From assembly GCA_039881145.1 (NCBI GenBank), contig JAYKKI010000032.1:14092501-14156500 (forward strand): a stretch of DNA of 64,000 bases, given 5' to 3'. Source of the DNA: Druceiella hillmani (lineage: Eukaryota; Arthropoda; Insecta; Lepidoptera; Hepialidae). Positions 1-13,148 of the stretch are shown in pieces; position 1 is the stretch's first letter; each line of letters opens with the position of its first letter. A program made the position numbers and the translations under genes. The notes under the pieces were generated by a model that was given only the letters and a program-made list of their open reading frames with translations, searched no databases and was not told where the DNA came from.

Positions 1-225
1 AAAGACTACATGTAGTCTAGTAGACAAATAGTTCATCGAAACTTATTGAGTAATGTTAAATTTTTAAAATAAATTGAAACTTTTCTAAAATATTTTTCAT
101 ATAATAAAAATACTGTGTAGCCTAAGTTTCACGACGGACGTAAATAGTTTCTTTTAGAAATTTCTCTTTTAGCCATTTTACAACAGAAACCTGTTGAAGT
201 TAGAATTAGATCAGTTGAAGTTAGA

Positions 226-330
226 ATGATGTGTCCCGTTTAATAACTGCTTTTAATAAAAAAAACTACGAAGAAATATAGCTTCGTATTTCGTTTTTAT
301 TAAAAGCAGTTATTAAATAGGACTCATCAT
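226..330. repeat. Foldback (MITE-like) inverted repeat
   Basis: Two arms of about 48 bp, starting ATGATGTGTCCCGTTTAATA and ending TATTAAATAGGACTCATCAT, are near-perfect reverse complements around a 7-base loop. Both arms contain the AATAACTGCTTTTAATAAAA block. A transcript would form one long hairpin. This is the usual look of a small foldback or MITE insertion. No clear target-site duplication is visible. A short direct repeat of GTTGAAGTTAGAAT lies just upstream. Confidence 0.75.
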
Positions 331-559
331 GCAATTTAATTAAAACTTTTATTCTTAATTTAATTTCCAAAAGTTTTTTTTCGGTGCTTCTTTTCATGTA
401 GAGAATCTGTTTTCGGGTTGCTTTTTCTCATTTTAATTTCAACTCTCTGCGGATATATGCTGTAACCATTATTTTATATTTAAATATTCGAGAAAATAAA
501 GGGAAAAATGACAAAAGATGCCTCTTCGCCATTTAAATATATGATGAAATTACCTTCCA

Positions 560-770
560 AAAATCGATGTCCAACCCTGGCCCGATCGCTTCGAGAGCTC
601 ATTTATCCACATTTAACAATCGTACATTAGTCAGCAAGGCGTTACCTCGTGTACACCTCCAGTATTGGCCAACTGTCACGAGGTGGGAACAAACACCATT
701 GCCGGTAATTGCGCGTCAGACCTTGAATTGTCATCGGGCGTCCTAAGCGCGCCATAATGTATGTGAATGT
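560..770. other. GC-richer island, function unknown
   Basis: This block is clearly richer in G+C than the flanks. It contains a short inverted repeat (ACCTCGTG near 643 and CACGAGGT near 677) and TGGGAAC, a Su(H)-like core. No convincing reading frame starts here. It could be a conserved regulatory element or an old repeat; cross-species conservation would decide. Confidence 0.3.
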
Positions 771-794
771 ATGGAAAGATAAATTATGTATCGG

Positions 795-1272
795 TGTTAT
801 TGTGTGAGAAAACGGTTGCGAGTCTGATTGTACGAGTATATGAGATAAGGGTCTTGATCGGTTTCGGCTATTTATTTTTAAAGTGCTTGGTTTAAACACA
901 TATTCGTGTTTCTAGGGCATGTGAGAATAATTTAGGGTTACCTTTATACTATTATGACTATGATAATAAAAAAAGGTTTTTTATTTCTAAAGTGACACTT
1001 TTTAGCAAGAGTTACAGTGTAAATTAACTTAATATTAAAATATGATTTTTGTGTCATTGTGTGAGAAAACGTTGCGAGTCTGATTATATATGAGAAAGGG
1101 TCTTGAATACTTTTAAAGTGCTTGGCTTAGGTAAGCACATATTCGTGTTACTAAGGCACGTGACAATAATTTAGGGTTAACTTTATGATTTTATTATTGC
1201 GATAATAACAAAAAAACGTTTTTTTTTCTGAATTGACATTTCTTAGAAATAGTTAGAGTGTAAATTAACTTA
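795..1272. repeat. Tandem duplication of a unit of about 240 bp
   Basis: Two diverged copies (about 795-1,030 and 1,053-1,272) share ordered blocks: TGTGAGAAAACG, TTGCGAGTCTGATT, AGGGTCTTGA, AAAGTGCTTGG, CACATATTCGTGTT, AATAATTTAGGGTTA and GTGTAAATTAACTTA. Small indels separate them. The first copy overlaps the end of the GC-richer island. Confidence 0.8.
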
Positions 1273-2631
1273 GGTCACATGAAAATGTTTAATAGGAGTT
1301 AAGTGACGGAATAGACAGTGTTATGTAGTTTTAATTTGCATTATATATGTGAAGAACATTTACTAAAAAAACATTGACAAAACAAAAAGCGCAAACATCG
1401 TTTTTTATTTATGAATGTAGTTAACAATTAAAAGAGAGGTAAGAAAATTTATAAAAAACGGAAGCTGGGAATAGTAGCCGAGAACGGAAAAAGGAAGTTT
1501 TTGTAGAAAATTATTTACAAAATTAAACTATTCGACCAATCATTGTGAAAGTTAATAGACCTGGAGTTAACTAATAGTTACTTTTATAGTTAACCTATTT
1601 ATAGATATAGATGAAAATCTGTTAAGAATTACAACTTATAACGTGTCCTTATAGGCACATACATATCTCAGTCCTTTGGTTCGGAGGTATGTTCGTAATA
1701 TATGTACAGAACAAAGGATTTCCAAAGGAAAATTAAAATCGTAATAAATATTTTAGAAAATGTTAAAAATGACATCTTTTAGATGAAGATATACTCTTTC
1801 CAAAAAGCTACATTAAAAGATAATTTTTTGTAAAATTATTCGAGTTATAATTACTTCTATCGTGAAAATTCAAACCGGGCTTGTAAGTTGATAATACAAA
1901 TACATAGTGGCTAGGATTTGCTCTACTAATTTTTTTCCGTTTACGTAAATTACTTTAGATTATTTATGTTTTAAATTTACGGAGTAAAACTTTTACCGCG
2001 TCCGAATGGTTTGAGTAGCGTCACGAATATGTGTGTCGTAAGTATGGTAATAGTTGGATATATAGTAGATGGTGGGAAAAATAGCATTCTGCAGTGTAAT
2101 TTCGATTTGCATAATACATAAAAAAGCCATTTAACATAAATCATATATTAAATTTAAAAATTAGTATTTCTAATTTTAGTTTATGGGTCTACGTTAAACT
2201 GTGTAAAAGTTATGACTCGGAGTGCGAAAGGCAAATTAATAAAGTATATTTGTAAATACTAACATTTAATGTTTTCTTTTCTAACACTTTTTTTACCGAT
2301 GCAGCTGAAAAAAAAACAAACGATATTAACAGCGTTGAACACATGACAAAAACATACTGAAGACAATTAAATAAAATATTATTCATTCAAAGCTATACAG
2401 AAGTAAAGTATCAGGTCCGGCGAGTTAATATTAATGAAAAATAATTTGATTTATAAATATTCTACAATCTTCATTTAGGAAACGCATTTTTGCTTGTAAA
2501 AATCGTATATTTTACAGAGAGCAAAGAACAAGTTCAGTTTAGCAAAAATGTGAATTTTCTATTTTTTGAAAGAAAATATGTAAAAAAACAAAGTATCATG
2601 CAAAAGTAGGGCTCAGTCGCGATTATTAAAA
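1273..2631. other. No feature seen
   Basis: AT-rich DNA with frequent stops in all frames. I see no repeat array, coding region or RNA gene. Confidence 0.6.
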
Positions 2632-2677
2632 AAAGTGATTTCAAAACGAAATAAATGAAACGTTTTGAAATCACTTT
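2632..2677. repeat. Perfect 17-bp inverted repeat
   Basis: AAAGTGATTTCAAAACG (2,632-2,648) and its exact reverse complement (2,661-2,677) flank a 12-base loop. It could form a hairpin in RNA or be the remnant of a foldback element. It is not followed by a T run tied to any gene. Confidence 0.8.
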
Positions 2678-3847
2678 TAATACACAAAACAGCACTTTGT
2701 GAAGAAAGTATTAGTTATAAGTTTTTCGACTTAATTGCAATTCTTTGAAACAATAAACAAAGAATCTGCAAATACAGAAAGGAATTGATATAAAAAAAAA
2801 CAAATGCAAAAAAGAAAAATATGAAAATGCGCAAAGTAGATCGTATAAGCGAGGTTTTAAAATTTGTGTTTGACAGCCAATTAACAACCGTTTCTTCACA
2901 GAAAAAGCATTTTTGAAATACTTTTTTTATAATGAAATAATCGTATCAGGGCCTTAATTTTTTTAAATGCTTCATTTTTTATATTTTCATTTAAAACAAA
3001 AAAAACCGGGAAATTTATATTTTTGCTAAACTGAACTTATACCAAAAGTTCTGTATTTACGGAAAATAGGTACGACTGTCTCGTTATATGTGCAGATTTC
3101 ACACTCCTGAGGTTTTATTTGATATAAATATTATAAAAATAAAAGTAACGTATTCACATCAAATAAACGTGTGAAACACGAGTAGAACTTGCATTATGAA
3201 GGATTCGGAATTTTTAAATATTTAACGGTAAACAGTTACTGTTAAACTTTTTACAAATATTAATTTTTCGTAACATAAATATATAACCTATTACATATTT
3301 CACAGGCGCAAACGTATATTTCAAAATGTTTAAAACAGCTAGCTTCTTCGCTATAATTTTTCCACCACCATGGGCTCCTAAATGCATTGATATTTATTTA
3401 TGATTTGAAGTTGAATAATTTTCGAAACACGGGGGCGAACCAATTTTTTTTACATATTTTTTAGCATATCTCTATAAATTAACCATCGAAAACTATGTAA
3501 CGAAATATTGCTAATTGGCCTTTTCAAACGATATAGTGAAAGTGAAAAAATAAGCCCCTGGAAATACATATTTATGTATCGCCGATCAGAAAAATGAGGA
3601 GTCTTGTATTTTTGTCTGACAAGTTAGATTATTTTTCGTAACAAATTGTAAATGCTTTTCCTATGAAATTCTTTGTATCAGCAACATGAAACAAATCTAA
3701 ATATTATGTCTCTGTCTATCCTCTATGCCTAGACGTAACATACAAATACATGACACTCGCATGCCTCACAGTTGAATATAAAAAACAAATTGTGTAAAAC
3801 GAAAATAAAGGAATTCATTGTGACCACTACACAGAACAAATGTCAAT
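2678..3847. other. No feature seen
   Basis: AT-rich DNA without recognisable genes or arrays. Open frames here are short and of low complexity. Confidence 0.6.
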
Positions 3848-4501
3848 GTCTATAAATAGTTTATTTTTAATTCCTTTAAGCTACGGTTGCATATTTAAAA
3901 AGCCATCGATGTTAATTATTTTTTGTAATAATTTCTTAAAAGTTATTATGTACTTTGTTAGATCTTTATTTCCTATAAGTAATTCTTTATGTATTCAAAA
4001 AAATATATCGCGTTTAATAGTTTATTTTTAATTTCTTTAAGTTATGGTTGCATATTTAAAAAGCGATCGATGTTAATTATTTTTTGGAATAGTTTCTTAA
4101 AAGTTATTATGTACTTTGTTAAATTTTTATTTCCTATCTGTAATTCTTTATATATTAAAAAAAATATATCGCGTTTAATAGTTTATTTTTAATTTCTTTA
4201 AGTTATGGTTGCATATTTAAAAAGCGATCGATGTTAATTATTTTTTGGAATAGTTTCTTAAAAGTTATTATGTACTTTTTGAAATTTTTATTTCCTATCC
4301 GTAATTCTTTATATATTCAAAAAAATATATCGCGTTTAATAGTTTATTTTTAATTTCTTTAAGCTATGGTTGCATATTTAAAAAGCGATCGATGTTAATT
4401 ATTTTTTGTAATAGTTTCTTAAAAGTTATTATGTACTTTGTTAGATTTTTATTTCCTATAAGTAATTCTTTATGTATTAAAGAAAATACATCGCGTTTAT
4501 A
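3848..4501. repeat. Tandem array, 161-bp unit, about 4 copies
   Basis: The marker TCGATGTTAATTATTTTTT recurs at 3,906, 4,067, 4,228 and 4,389, an exact 161-bp period. Other shared blocks are GGTTGCATATTTAAAAAG, TTAAAAGTTATTATGTACTTT and ATATCGCGTTTAATAG. The first and last units are more diverged than the middle ones, as expected if unequal exchange homogenises the centre. Short open frames that repeat along the array are artefacts of it. Confidence 0.95.
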
Positions 4502-5054
4502 AAGATAGCTTTTTTATTTTGTATTATGATTACAAATTGTATTTTATTTATTGGCCTTTCTTGAATATCAATAGCTGAATTGTTTGGTTTTTCGCATTAA
4601 AAAAAACAGTTTTTCAAAATGATGTTCTATTCTTGTAATACCGGGCATACTTTCGCTGGTTTCCTTTGTATTGTTTAGCAGCATAAATTTCCAATAAAAA
4701 ACTGTTGAGTCTAAATTGTTTTTTTTTCATTTAGTTTTTTCTCCAATACCGATTAAAAAAAATATTCTCGATTCACAATTTCATCGATTTTAATGTACGT
4801 TTTGAAGCTACCGTTTTAATGTCAAAGTTTAATAAAAATTTAAAAAAAATACTGGTTTCTGTATTTGAAGATATGTACATCGAATTACCCTTATTTCGCA
4901 TCGATTTTAAAATTTGGAAGTCTTTTTTTGTTAATTTACATATTGGCAGTTTTGATACGCAGATTTTATTTTTCCCTTGAAAGAACATCAAAACTTGAAA
5001 ATTACCCTAGTCAAACCGGGCGTCGTATTCTCATAGAGAATAATAACAGTTGCC
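4502..5054. other. No feature seen
   Basis: T-rich and A-rich sequence. I see no coding potential beyond chance. Confidence 0.55.
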
Positions 5055-5160
5055 GATCAATCATGGTGCGGCTGTTATGATTGCGCGTGAGGTGATGGTC
5101 GCGGGTTCGAGGGCCGACTCAGCTTAATCACATCGTTTTTGTCGCTGGTGGCCATAATGA
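5055..5160 (+). repeat. Possible tRNA-derived SINE head
   Basis: GCGGGTTCGAGGGCC (about 5,100-5,114) resembles an RNA polymerase III B box (GGTTCGANTCC). GC-richer, tRNA-like sequence stands about 40 bases upstream, where an A box would lie. No complete tRNA cloverleaf can be drawn, so this is not called a tRNA gene. The 3' limit is unknown. Confidence 0.3.
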
Positions 5161-6744
5161 GAAGTCGCATTTCGTTAATTAATCTTTTTTACGAATCTCG
5201 GTTACCCAACTGTATGATCATTGATTGACCAAGATTGCCAGCTGACTAAGAATACCTACTCGTGTATGTAAAGCTAAAGATTTTTAAACGTTTTGTTTTT
5301 TACAACATAATGGACAAAGCTAAATTACGCGTAGTTAGTGTACCAATTAAGAAATAAAGTATAAAGGGGAGTATATCATTCCCTTATTGCGGCCGATATA
5401 CCATATTTTGGTAAATATATGAGTCATGATCAAGATGGCATGAGTTCAAAATGAACATAATTCAAAATTGCTCATAACTTTTGAAAGTTTGTTTTCTAAT
5501 TTTTAAAGTGTAACTTACGTATGGAAATTAGACGTCACGCCGAGAATAAAACAATCATATGACGCTCGATGTTATTACCCATTTAACGCGATTTTAACAC
5601 CATCTGTTGGCTCCGCTAACAAATAACACAGAAAAAGTCGGTAGAACAGAGTTCTGGTATAGCATAGTAACTAAACGTATGATACGTCTGCTTCTAATCT
5701 ATGTGGTTGTATGTACTATATATTTATAAGGAAAATTCGAAGTGAAACTTTAGTTTTTCAAATATGGAGAGCCTTTTTTATTGATTTCAAGGAAAAACAA
5801 TTTCAACCACTATAACGAAGAATTAATTATTATCGTAGCTGGATTTTTTTATCGACATAACTTTCAGAATTTAGTCGAAATAAGTTTCAGAATAAAATCT
5901 GAAACTGCTAGTAATTTTATAACCTTTCATAATTCGATATTTTTTTACATGTTGTACATGTGTATTTTTGAATTTATCTCTTAAAACCTTTTTTATTCGA
6001 TTAAATTCACGGTGAGTTTATATAAAGTTATAATTATATACGTCATAATCTTTTAAATGTGTGTAAGTTAATGAATAAATATTTAAAACCATTATTTTAA
6101 GGCAAAAATGACACCCTCATGTCCGTAAATCGGTCAGCTTTTCCGTATGTCAGAATATGGATTAATTCAGTTTTAAATTTCGATCATATTTTATAGGAAA
6201 ATTTAGATTAATTACGTTGAAACATATTTTTTTTAGACAAATAAAGATTTTTTAAAGTTTTTTTTCGTAGACAAGTGAAAACTTTTGGTTAAGACTTGGT
6301 TAGAACTGAAAGTTATATACGTAAGTATTCACAGAACCATCGTAAAGCGAGGTACGCACTTAAAGGGTTATTTTGAAATCTATTCAAGGACGTTCACTTT
6401 AAAAGTGTTACTAAAAATATTTCTTTTGATTTTTTTTTATTCGAACAAATATCATATAATATCTGCTATATGGCTTTTTTAATAACATTTCTAATAACAG
6501 TCTCTGCATCTAAACATATAAAGTGATACTAACGTCATTGTTTGTTTTAAGTTATTTCCTTCTTTACTTGTCGTCCATGTTTTCTTCTTCCACTTATTCC
6601 ATAAATATATTTTTGTCACACTTCCAGTTACAATCGTATAGGTTTATATTATAAATACGGAAATGATATAAAAAAAATCTATATGCTTGTATTTGGGTAA
6701 ATTTGTTTTTCTATGCAAATATAAATATAGTAAGTCCACATTCT
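5161..6744. other. No feature seen
   Basis: AT-rich DNA with only short chance frames (for example 5,781-5,984 and 6,285-6,482), composed mostly of Phe, Ile, Asn and Lys codons. Confidence 0.6.
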
Positions 6745-6945
6745 TAGTCTTAGATGCGCATAGCGTTGGATTTCGTTCTGAATCACTGAGGAGGGACAGA
6801 CTCTAACTCTGTTGGGTAGGACGGGACACTATTAGGGGATTTTCGTAGGTCCCCTTTTTTGTATGAGGTGGGTCGTTACGGACCCCAGGAGAGGCCCTGA
6901 GACAAACCTGGGTGGAATGGCGGGAATAGTCTCCTAACTTTACTT
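6745..6945. other. GC-richer block, possible fragment of an old mobile element
   Basis: A sharply bounded 200-bp block rich in GG and CC (for example AGGTCCCC, GGACCCCAGGAGAGGCCC) sits in AT-rich DNA. Both strands carry stops and I recognise no domain. The sharp edges suggest an inserted fragment such as an untranslated part of a retrotransposon, but that is inference. Confidence 0.3.
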
Positions 6946-7350
6946 ATTCGTACTTTATTTCTCCTAACATAATACCTCTTTCCACGAATAATCCTTCATT
7001 GTTCATGCTGATAAACTGTAGAATAAATTGGATCGTGATATCTGGAATAAGCCACCACGCACTAAAAGGTTGTCTCAAAAATATTTCTTGCCCTTCCTGG
7101 GTTTTCCTGTCGCTTTCATTTATTATTGGCAACCCATTTTTATTAATTACTTTGGTAGTTCGTAATTTTTGTCAGCATGCCATTTTATATATTATTGTAT
7201 TACCTGTTTTTTTGCAATCGTGTTTTATCATCTGGTGCAGTCTACCACAAAACCTTGAATAGTATTTTTTATTCGGTGCTATGATTGACTGAAATATATT
7301 TTTAATGTAGCAACCATTTATTTGCGCATTAAGATAAGTAAAAAAAATAT

Positions 7351-7703
7351 TAATCCGCATAAGACGTTTGAGTAATTTTATATATACTACAGAATCAAAA
7401 CTGTGACAAGTCAAAAGAACCTGAAACCACTCCCAATTTCAGTATCCTCATATTCGGTGTTGCCATATCTCAATGAAAAAATTGAGTCTACCGCACATTT
7501 AGCATCCAGCACTTTTAATCTGCATAAGACATTCGAGTAATTTTACATATCCAATTTTTACCTTATATAATATTACAGAATCAAAACTGTGGCTAAGTCA
7601 AAAAAACTTAAAACAACTCCCAATGACAGCATCTTCATATTCGGTGTTGCCATAGCTCAATGAAAAAATTGAGTCTACCGCACATTTAGCATTCAGCACT
7701 TTA
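7351..7703. repeat. Tandem duplication, units of 165 and 188 bp
   Basis: Unit 1 (7,351-7,515) and unit 2 (7,516-7,703) both begin TAATCYGCATAAGAC and end with CCGCACATTTAGCATYCAGCACTTT. They share ATATTCGGTGTTGCCATA and TCAATGAAAAAATTGAGTC. Unit 2 has extra sequence after the AGTAATTTTA block. Confidence 0.9.
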
Positions 7704-7860
7704 TTAGTTTGAAAACCAATTGTTTCGTTTCCATCATCCGTATCGTTCCTCGGGGACGCGAGACCAGCTCGTGACTTCCAGAAATGAAAATAAATCGTCC
7801 CGTCACTCCCCTCTCGGCTTCTCTCCGCTCTTGCCAGCGACATTAACGTTGCGCGCAGTT
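7704..7860. other. GC-richer island, function unknown
   Basis: This block directly follows the duplication and includes TCCTCGGGGACGCGAGACC, TCGTCCCGTCACTCCCCTCT and TTGCGCGCAG. An open frame crosses it on each strand, but neither shows a recognisable domain. It could be regulatory DNA or an old repeat. Confidence 0.3.
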
Positions 7861-8929
7861 AAAATAATACATTTCTTGATTTGTATTCGGGATTGCTTTC
7901 GGTCGATACAACTTATACTTAACCAATTTGCCTTTGTATATGGTTATGTAATCACCTAATTGCCTTTGAATTGGGGTAAGTTATTGTTCATTTTACTGTT
8001 TTGAATGGTATAAAGGATTTAATTTGTATAAATTCTTTATGTTCTTATGTAATAATCTAAAAATGAACTCTTGGCCATTATTTTCAGGTGTTGTTAGTTC
8101 AGATCATACGAATATCTTGTAGATGAAAAATGTAATTTTTTAATAGGAATTATGATTTCAGATAGAATTTTGATGCAAAGAGAGCCCTGTTGGTCATGAA
8201 ATATGATTTTGAACTTCATTAAGAATTTTATTATCCGAATTGACAATTGATACAGAGCAAAAGGATTTTAAAGTGTACAATTGGTTCAAGCTAATTTCTA
8301 GATTCACATTCGAATCGATTGTTATTTTCTGTATTTGCATGTATTTGGTTTTCTGTTTTATTTTATCGGACAGTGAGTTTATGCACTATATAGTTCTATA
8401 AAATTAAATTTCCAGTTTACAATTACAATAAATTAAAAATATATGAAATTTGACTTATTTATGTGATACAAAATATACACATATGTCTTTTCTCTCTTAA
8501 ATTTGTACTCAGCAGGTACCAACAGTTGGCCTTGGACACAGTACAGTAAGGGACATAACAGAGTAATGAAGTGTAACATAAAGTGTATGATGTAACACAG
8601 AAAATGTTTTAGATTATATTAGAATTATGTTAACAGGCCGCTTCTCACATGAAATGTTACATATGTACATTACGTACGTGTTTTACAGTAACAGTACGTT
8701 AAGACAAAGAACGTTGGCACTGTTACTCAAAAGTCCATGTTTCATATTTCACTCAAATTAAAAGAATATTTTATTACATTAGTTTCAAATGAATACATGG
8801 GATTTTATTTTAGGCACCACTTAATTACAATTTCTGTTCTCTCTCGTGTTGGTATGACACTGCAGGTAAATTATTGTTTCGACGATATAAAATTTATGCT
8901 AACAAACTGTAGCTCATATAAAATATTAC
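7861..8929. other. No feature seen
   Basis: AT-rich DNA with no coding region, array or RNA gene that I can support. Confidence 0.55.
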
Positions 8930-9365
8930 TAGCGTGACCCGTGCGAAGTCTTCGCATTATTTATTCCATTATGAAGCTCAGATGACAGATCAAACAAATA
9001 TTTTACTAAAATTGACATATAGAGGCGCAAGTATCAAAAGCATTGAGCTAAAGCGCCACTTTATTTATACGTGAGTGGATTTGAAATTAAACAAAAATTT
9101 TACCGACCGTCAATCATATTGACGTTGAGCCGTTAGATGGCAGCATTGCTGTTTTGTGTATATAATTTTAATAATTAATTAATTTGCAAAAACAATAGCA
9201 ATAATAAATTTTTTAGTTGTGGATGCCGGTAGAGCAAGCAATTATCTATAAAATGATATATATGTGGATATTTATGTGGATTAGTTGTGAGGTTTTTTCT
9301 AAAAAGGGAGAGTAACATCTTAACCTTAGCGTATTAATATATATGATGATGATGATGATAATGAT
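8930..9365 (+). mobile_element. Candidate degraded non-autonomous retroelement ending in GAT repeats
   Basis: The segment opens with ACTAGCGTGACCCGTGCGA, which resembles the GACCCG-type start of dispersed insect repeats, and closes with (GAT)n at about 9,342-9,358. GAT-type tails are typical of RTE-clade retroelements. No coding sequence lies between. The link between the two ends is inference. Confidence 0.3.
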
Positions 9366-10409
9366 ATATGTAAGTATATCATTTACGTATTTTATATTAA
9401 TAGAACGCTAACAGAATAAACCTCGATGCCGTTAACATAAGCTCGAGCTTTTGTATCTAGCTCAAATTAAAAGGATATTTTTATTGTAACACTTTAAAAT
9501 TTTTATGTAGGATTTTAAGGCAACCACTAGTAAATTAAAATTTCTATCACCCTCTCATGTTACTATAATACTAGGGTTGAATATGTCTTAAACCCGTATT
9601 TACACAGTGATCAACATTTTCAGACAGACGTTGACTCATTGGCATTTTAAATAGGCATATTATGATTGGAAATAAATTAACAATTTGTATCAGAAAATAA
9701 ACACATTTGACACCAAAAAGGACGTCTGAAATAAATGAATTGGATTTTTTGAAGTAAAACTTCTTTAACGACGTCTGATTAATTTTGTCTGATTAATTAA
9801 AATTTTGTCGTTTGATTAATTAAAATTGTGTAACGCGTAAGGATCGCCATCGATATCCGTGCCTTTAATCGTGTACTACTGAACTAAGTAGTGGTTTTAT
9901 GTACGGTGTGATGCAAAAACTGTAAGTGAGTGGCGAGTTGAATTGTTGACTAAACTTGCAGTTCAAAATTTACCACTACGTTTTCTTCAACGATATAAAA
10001 GTATAACAAATTTCTAATTATCCCTACTTGCTTTTTGCGTATGAATGTTTGTTAAACGTTTTTTTTTAACTATTAAAAATAAACAAATGTGAATCGTTTT
10101 TTTTTTATTATTAACCAAAATTAACAATTAAAGAAGTTTCACTTCATCCTTAAGATTATGTGGATGAGGTTTTGTATATTTATTGAAGTTTGAAAGTGTA
10201 AAGTGAGTAATGATACACTCCTAATAAAATATGAGGGAGCGTAACCATATCATACAATAAATAAAACAGGATAATAAAAGCAAAATAAACATTTTTTCAC
10301 TTATGTTTTTAGTTTGTAGTTTTTTTTGTATAATGTAGGTAACATTAGACCACTAAGATTCATATCAGATTTAACACAAGTTAAATTAGTTGGTAGTTAA
10401 GGTAGGTAC
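9366..10409. other. No feature seen
   Basis: AT-rich DNA. Short local repeats of GTCTGATTAATT occur near 9,770-9,820. No gene is seen. Confidence 0.55.
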
Positions 10410-10720
10410 TGACTTCGGTTGTTAACGATCCATGTATCGTCGAGAATTCACTAGAAGGGGTGGCCGTCGGATCTTCAGTGACATTAATTGAAAAAAGGGA
10501 ACTGGTTAGAGCACATGCCGTGACGTAGAAGCTCGGCACGCTAAGCCGGGCGCGCGTCTGTTTCACAATTAATCTCGAGCGGGTCGCGCGGCGCTCGCGG
10601 CGGCGCCTTGTCGCGCGCAGATGACGTCATTAGTCAAGCCAGGGGGCGGAGGCGGATGAGGAGTAGGTGGGGGGGAGGGGGAGGACGTGGCGGGAACTCG
10701 GGTATAGATGTAGCGCATGA
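10410..10720. other. GC-rich, CpG-containing island
   Basis: This is one of the most GC-rich places in the window, with GGTCGCGCGGCGC, CGGCGGCGCC and a G-rich run near 10,666-10,680. CpG is frequent. Short frames on both strands are not recognisable proteins. A promoter or enhancer of a distant gene is possible but unproven. Confidence 0.4.
10621..10628. promoter_or_regulatory. Perfect CRE palindrome
   Basis: TGACGTCA, the full palindromic binding site of CREB/ATF-type bZIP proteins, lies inside the GC-rich island and is followed by TTAGTCA, close to an AP-1 half site. A single 8-mer can occur by chance; its position in the island is the main support. Confidence 0.4.
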
Positions 10721-13148
10721 TTTTTTTACTATCGGTGATAAGTTTGAGACGGTACGGAGTAAAGGAATTCATGTATCAAGCATGACGTTGTCACAATCTT
10801 TTTTGCAATAAAGAATCAGAGATAGATATTACTAAAATGCTAAGATTTTGTTTCAGTTAGTTTGGTTTAAATTGGTTTTCGGGTATGTGACCTTTCACAC
10901 AGTTGGAGATAGGTAAAAAAGGTTCAGGTTAGATTTTTAAGATGGAATTATTCAGGTATTTCCTCTGTGTCTTCCGAAATTTCAGCATCGAAGAATTGTT
11001 ATAGTCCCACCTCAAATATCAACCTGATCGCATCAAAGTGTTATCTGTTTGTGATGAGTGGGAATAGATTTGTTGAAACATGTCATCTTAATATGTTGCA
11101 AAGCAACAAAGAACGTATAAAGGTGACAAAGATGTGCCATATGACAAAGATGTGTTTCACAAAAAAGAATATTTAAGGGACTTTTTAAAGCAGAAAGAGT
11201 TGTTAAAATTTATGTTTTTAAAGCAGAACTTTTAAATTTAAAAATCCTTTATCAACGTTTTCACTCAATATCGGTTATGAACGGGTGACGAGGTAATGTT
11301 ACATGTTTCGTTTTCTACTTAAAACCTTCACTTAATCACCATCTAACACAAATACATTCTTATTTCATTTCATAATTCTCCATATTTCTAATAATTTTGA
11401 AATCCAGGTTATAGGATTGAATTATAGAATTATGAACCTTCTCTCTAATAGAAAGGCAACCTCCATTGGGCAACGAAAGTGATAATTTTTATTAGTTCTT
11501 TATATGAAATTCAAATAATTGGAAATGCAAGTAATTCTTATGTCAGTTTATTTTTAATTACGCTTGCGCAATATGTGAATGATGAGAATGAGACAGACGA
11601 TTATCTTTTCTTTTCTTCGCTAACTTCCCTTTCCCTCTTAGCTGCCGACGAGTACAAATATCAATTATTATCAATAATGTCTTTAGTAAGCGTGCGCCAG
11701 CGAGACAGTCATATTCCTATAGGGGCCAAATGTAAAAAAACACGAAACGGACTCAGCAGCAGCTATTCATATGTAGAACAATGTCGCAATTTTATAAGTA
11801 GAATAATATCAGTCTTAGGAATCTCTTCAATTTATTTCCAATGTAATATTTTTTTGAATAAAATCGAAATAAATATAATAGTTTATCGAATTAATAATTT
11901 CTTACAATATTCTTTATTTTGTAAAATAATATATCGGATCCATGACGTTAGCGTCTTCAGACTTTTTTGGAAGGTTGTTTCCTCTATTAACTGCATAATC
12001 GTGTAAAATTGAACTAAATTTCGTAATGAGAGTTAAAAAGTAGTTTAACAGTTACAATTTTAACTTCAATAAATTATAAAATGTAATGATATATTTTTTA
12101 TTACTGTAATATTTATTCCTTTTACAGATGTGAAAAAAAATATGTCACTTGAATTGCGATATGTTTTGGTAGCATCTGGAAGTAACATGCGCCTAATGTC
12201 AAACAAAACGAAGTTCTACGTCAAAACACCTTGTGCGGGAAATTATATGGTGTAACAAAATTAATGAGGTAACGATATTTGTCTCAATTATATATTTGTC
12301 TTATTATTCCTTGTTTTAACTTTTTTGTCTTATTATCCTTTGCTTTTTTTGGGAAATTTGTCTTATTATTTCTTGCTTTAACAAATTTTCGTCAAAAGAC
12401 AGCCTATAGATTATGTCGTATGACAAATAGTCGGCGGCAAATAAAAAGTGCAGAGTCACATCGCGATACGGACGCGGATTCATAATCGACGTCTCACTTC
12501 CCTCCCGCCGGACGCAGTGATCCGGCTGTATTTTTGCTTTTGCCGTTCGGAGTATTAACATAAAGTCACTGATGCCTGCCTAGGGAGTGGAATTGATTCC
12601 GAGAGGATGTAGGAATTGTATTAATAGTTGGCTGAGTTTGTTGTTTGGGGGATGTGGTAGTCTAGGAATGAAGGTTTCTATGAGCAATTTATCAAACTGA
12701 GTTGGTGTTAAGGAAAGCTGCTCCGATCTGTACTTGGAACTGGGTTAAGTAAGAAAAATAGGGGTTTATTAGTAGCAATGATATTACTAATATTGCGTGT
12801 TTTATATGTGACGTAGCTATTTCTAATATTAGGAGAACTAAAATAAAACTTAAAGCGTTATTATTAAGGGGTATCTTTTAACAAATTCACTTTAACGAAC
12901 ATTGACAACCCTATGTTTTAGGCAATATGTTTAGTATAATATTTGTTTGTATAATTAAAAAGTTTGCACCAGCTTTGAATTAGGTTATGAGCCCAAATTT
13001 GTTCTAAGCCAGATTATGTGAAATAATATTTCGTTTGTGTTTTGTGTACTTTATACATTGTATAATTCATTTATGCATGAAACGCGGGTATATATAAAAT
13101 AAATTATTCAATATATGTTTTAAATGTAATAACACAAGACAATGTATA

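Noticed and set aside
11479..12006. Plus-strand frame of 175 codons
   Set aside because: No domain, composition dominated by Ile, Phe, Ser and Asn, and no repeat or splice context supporting a gene.
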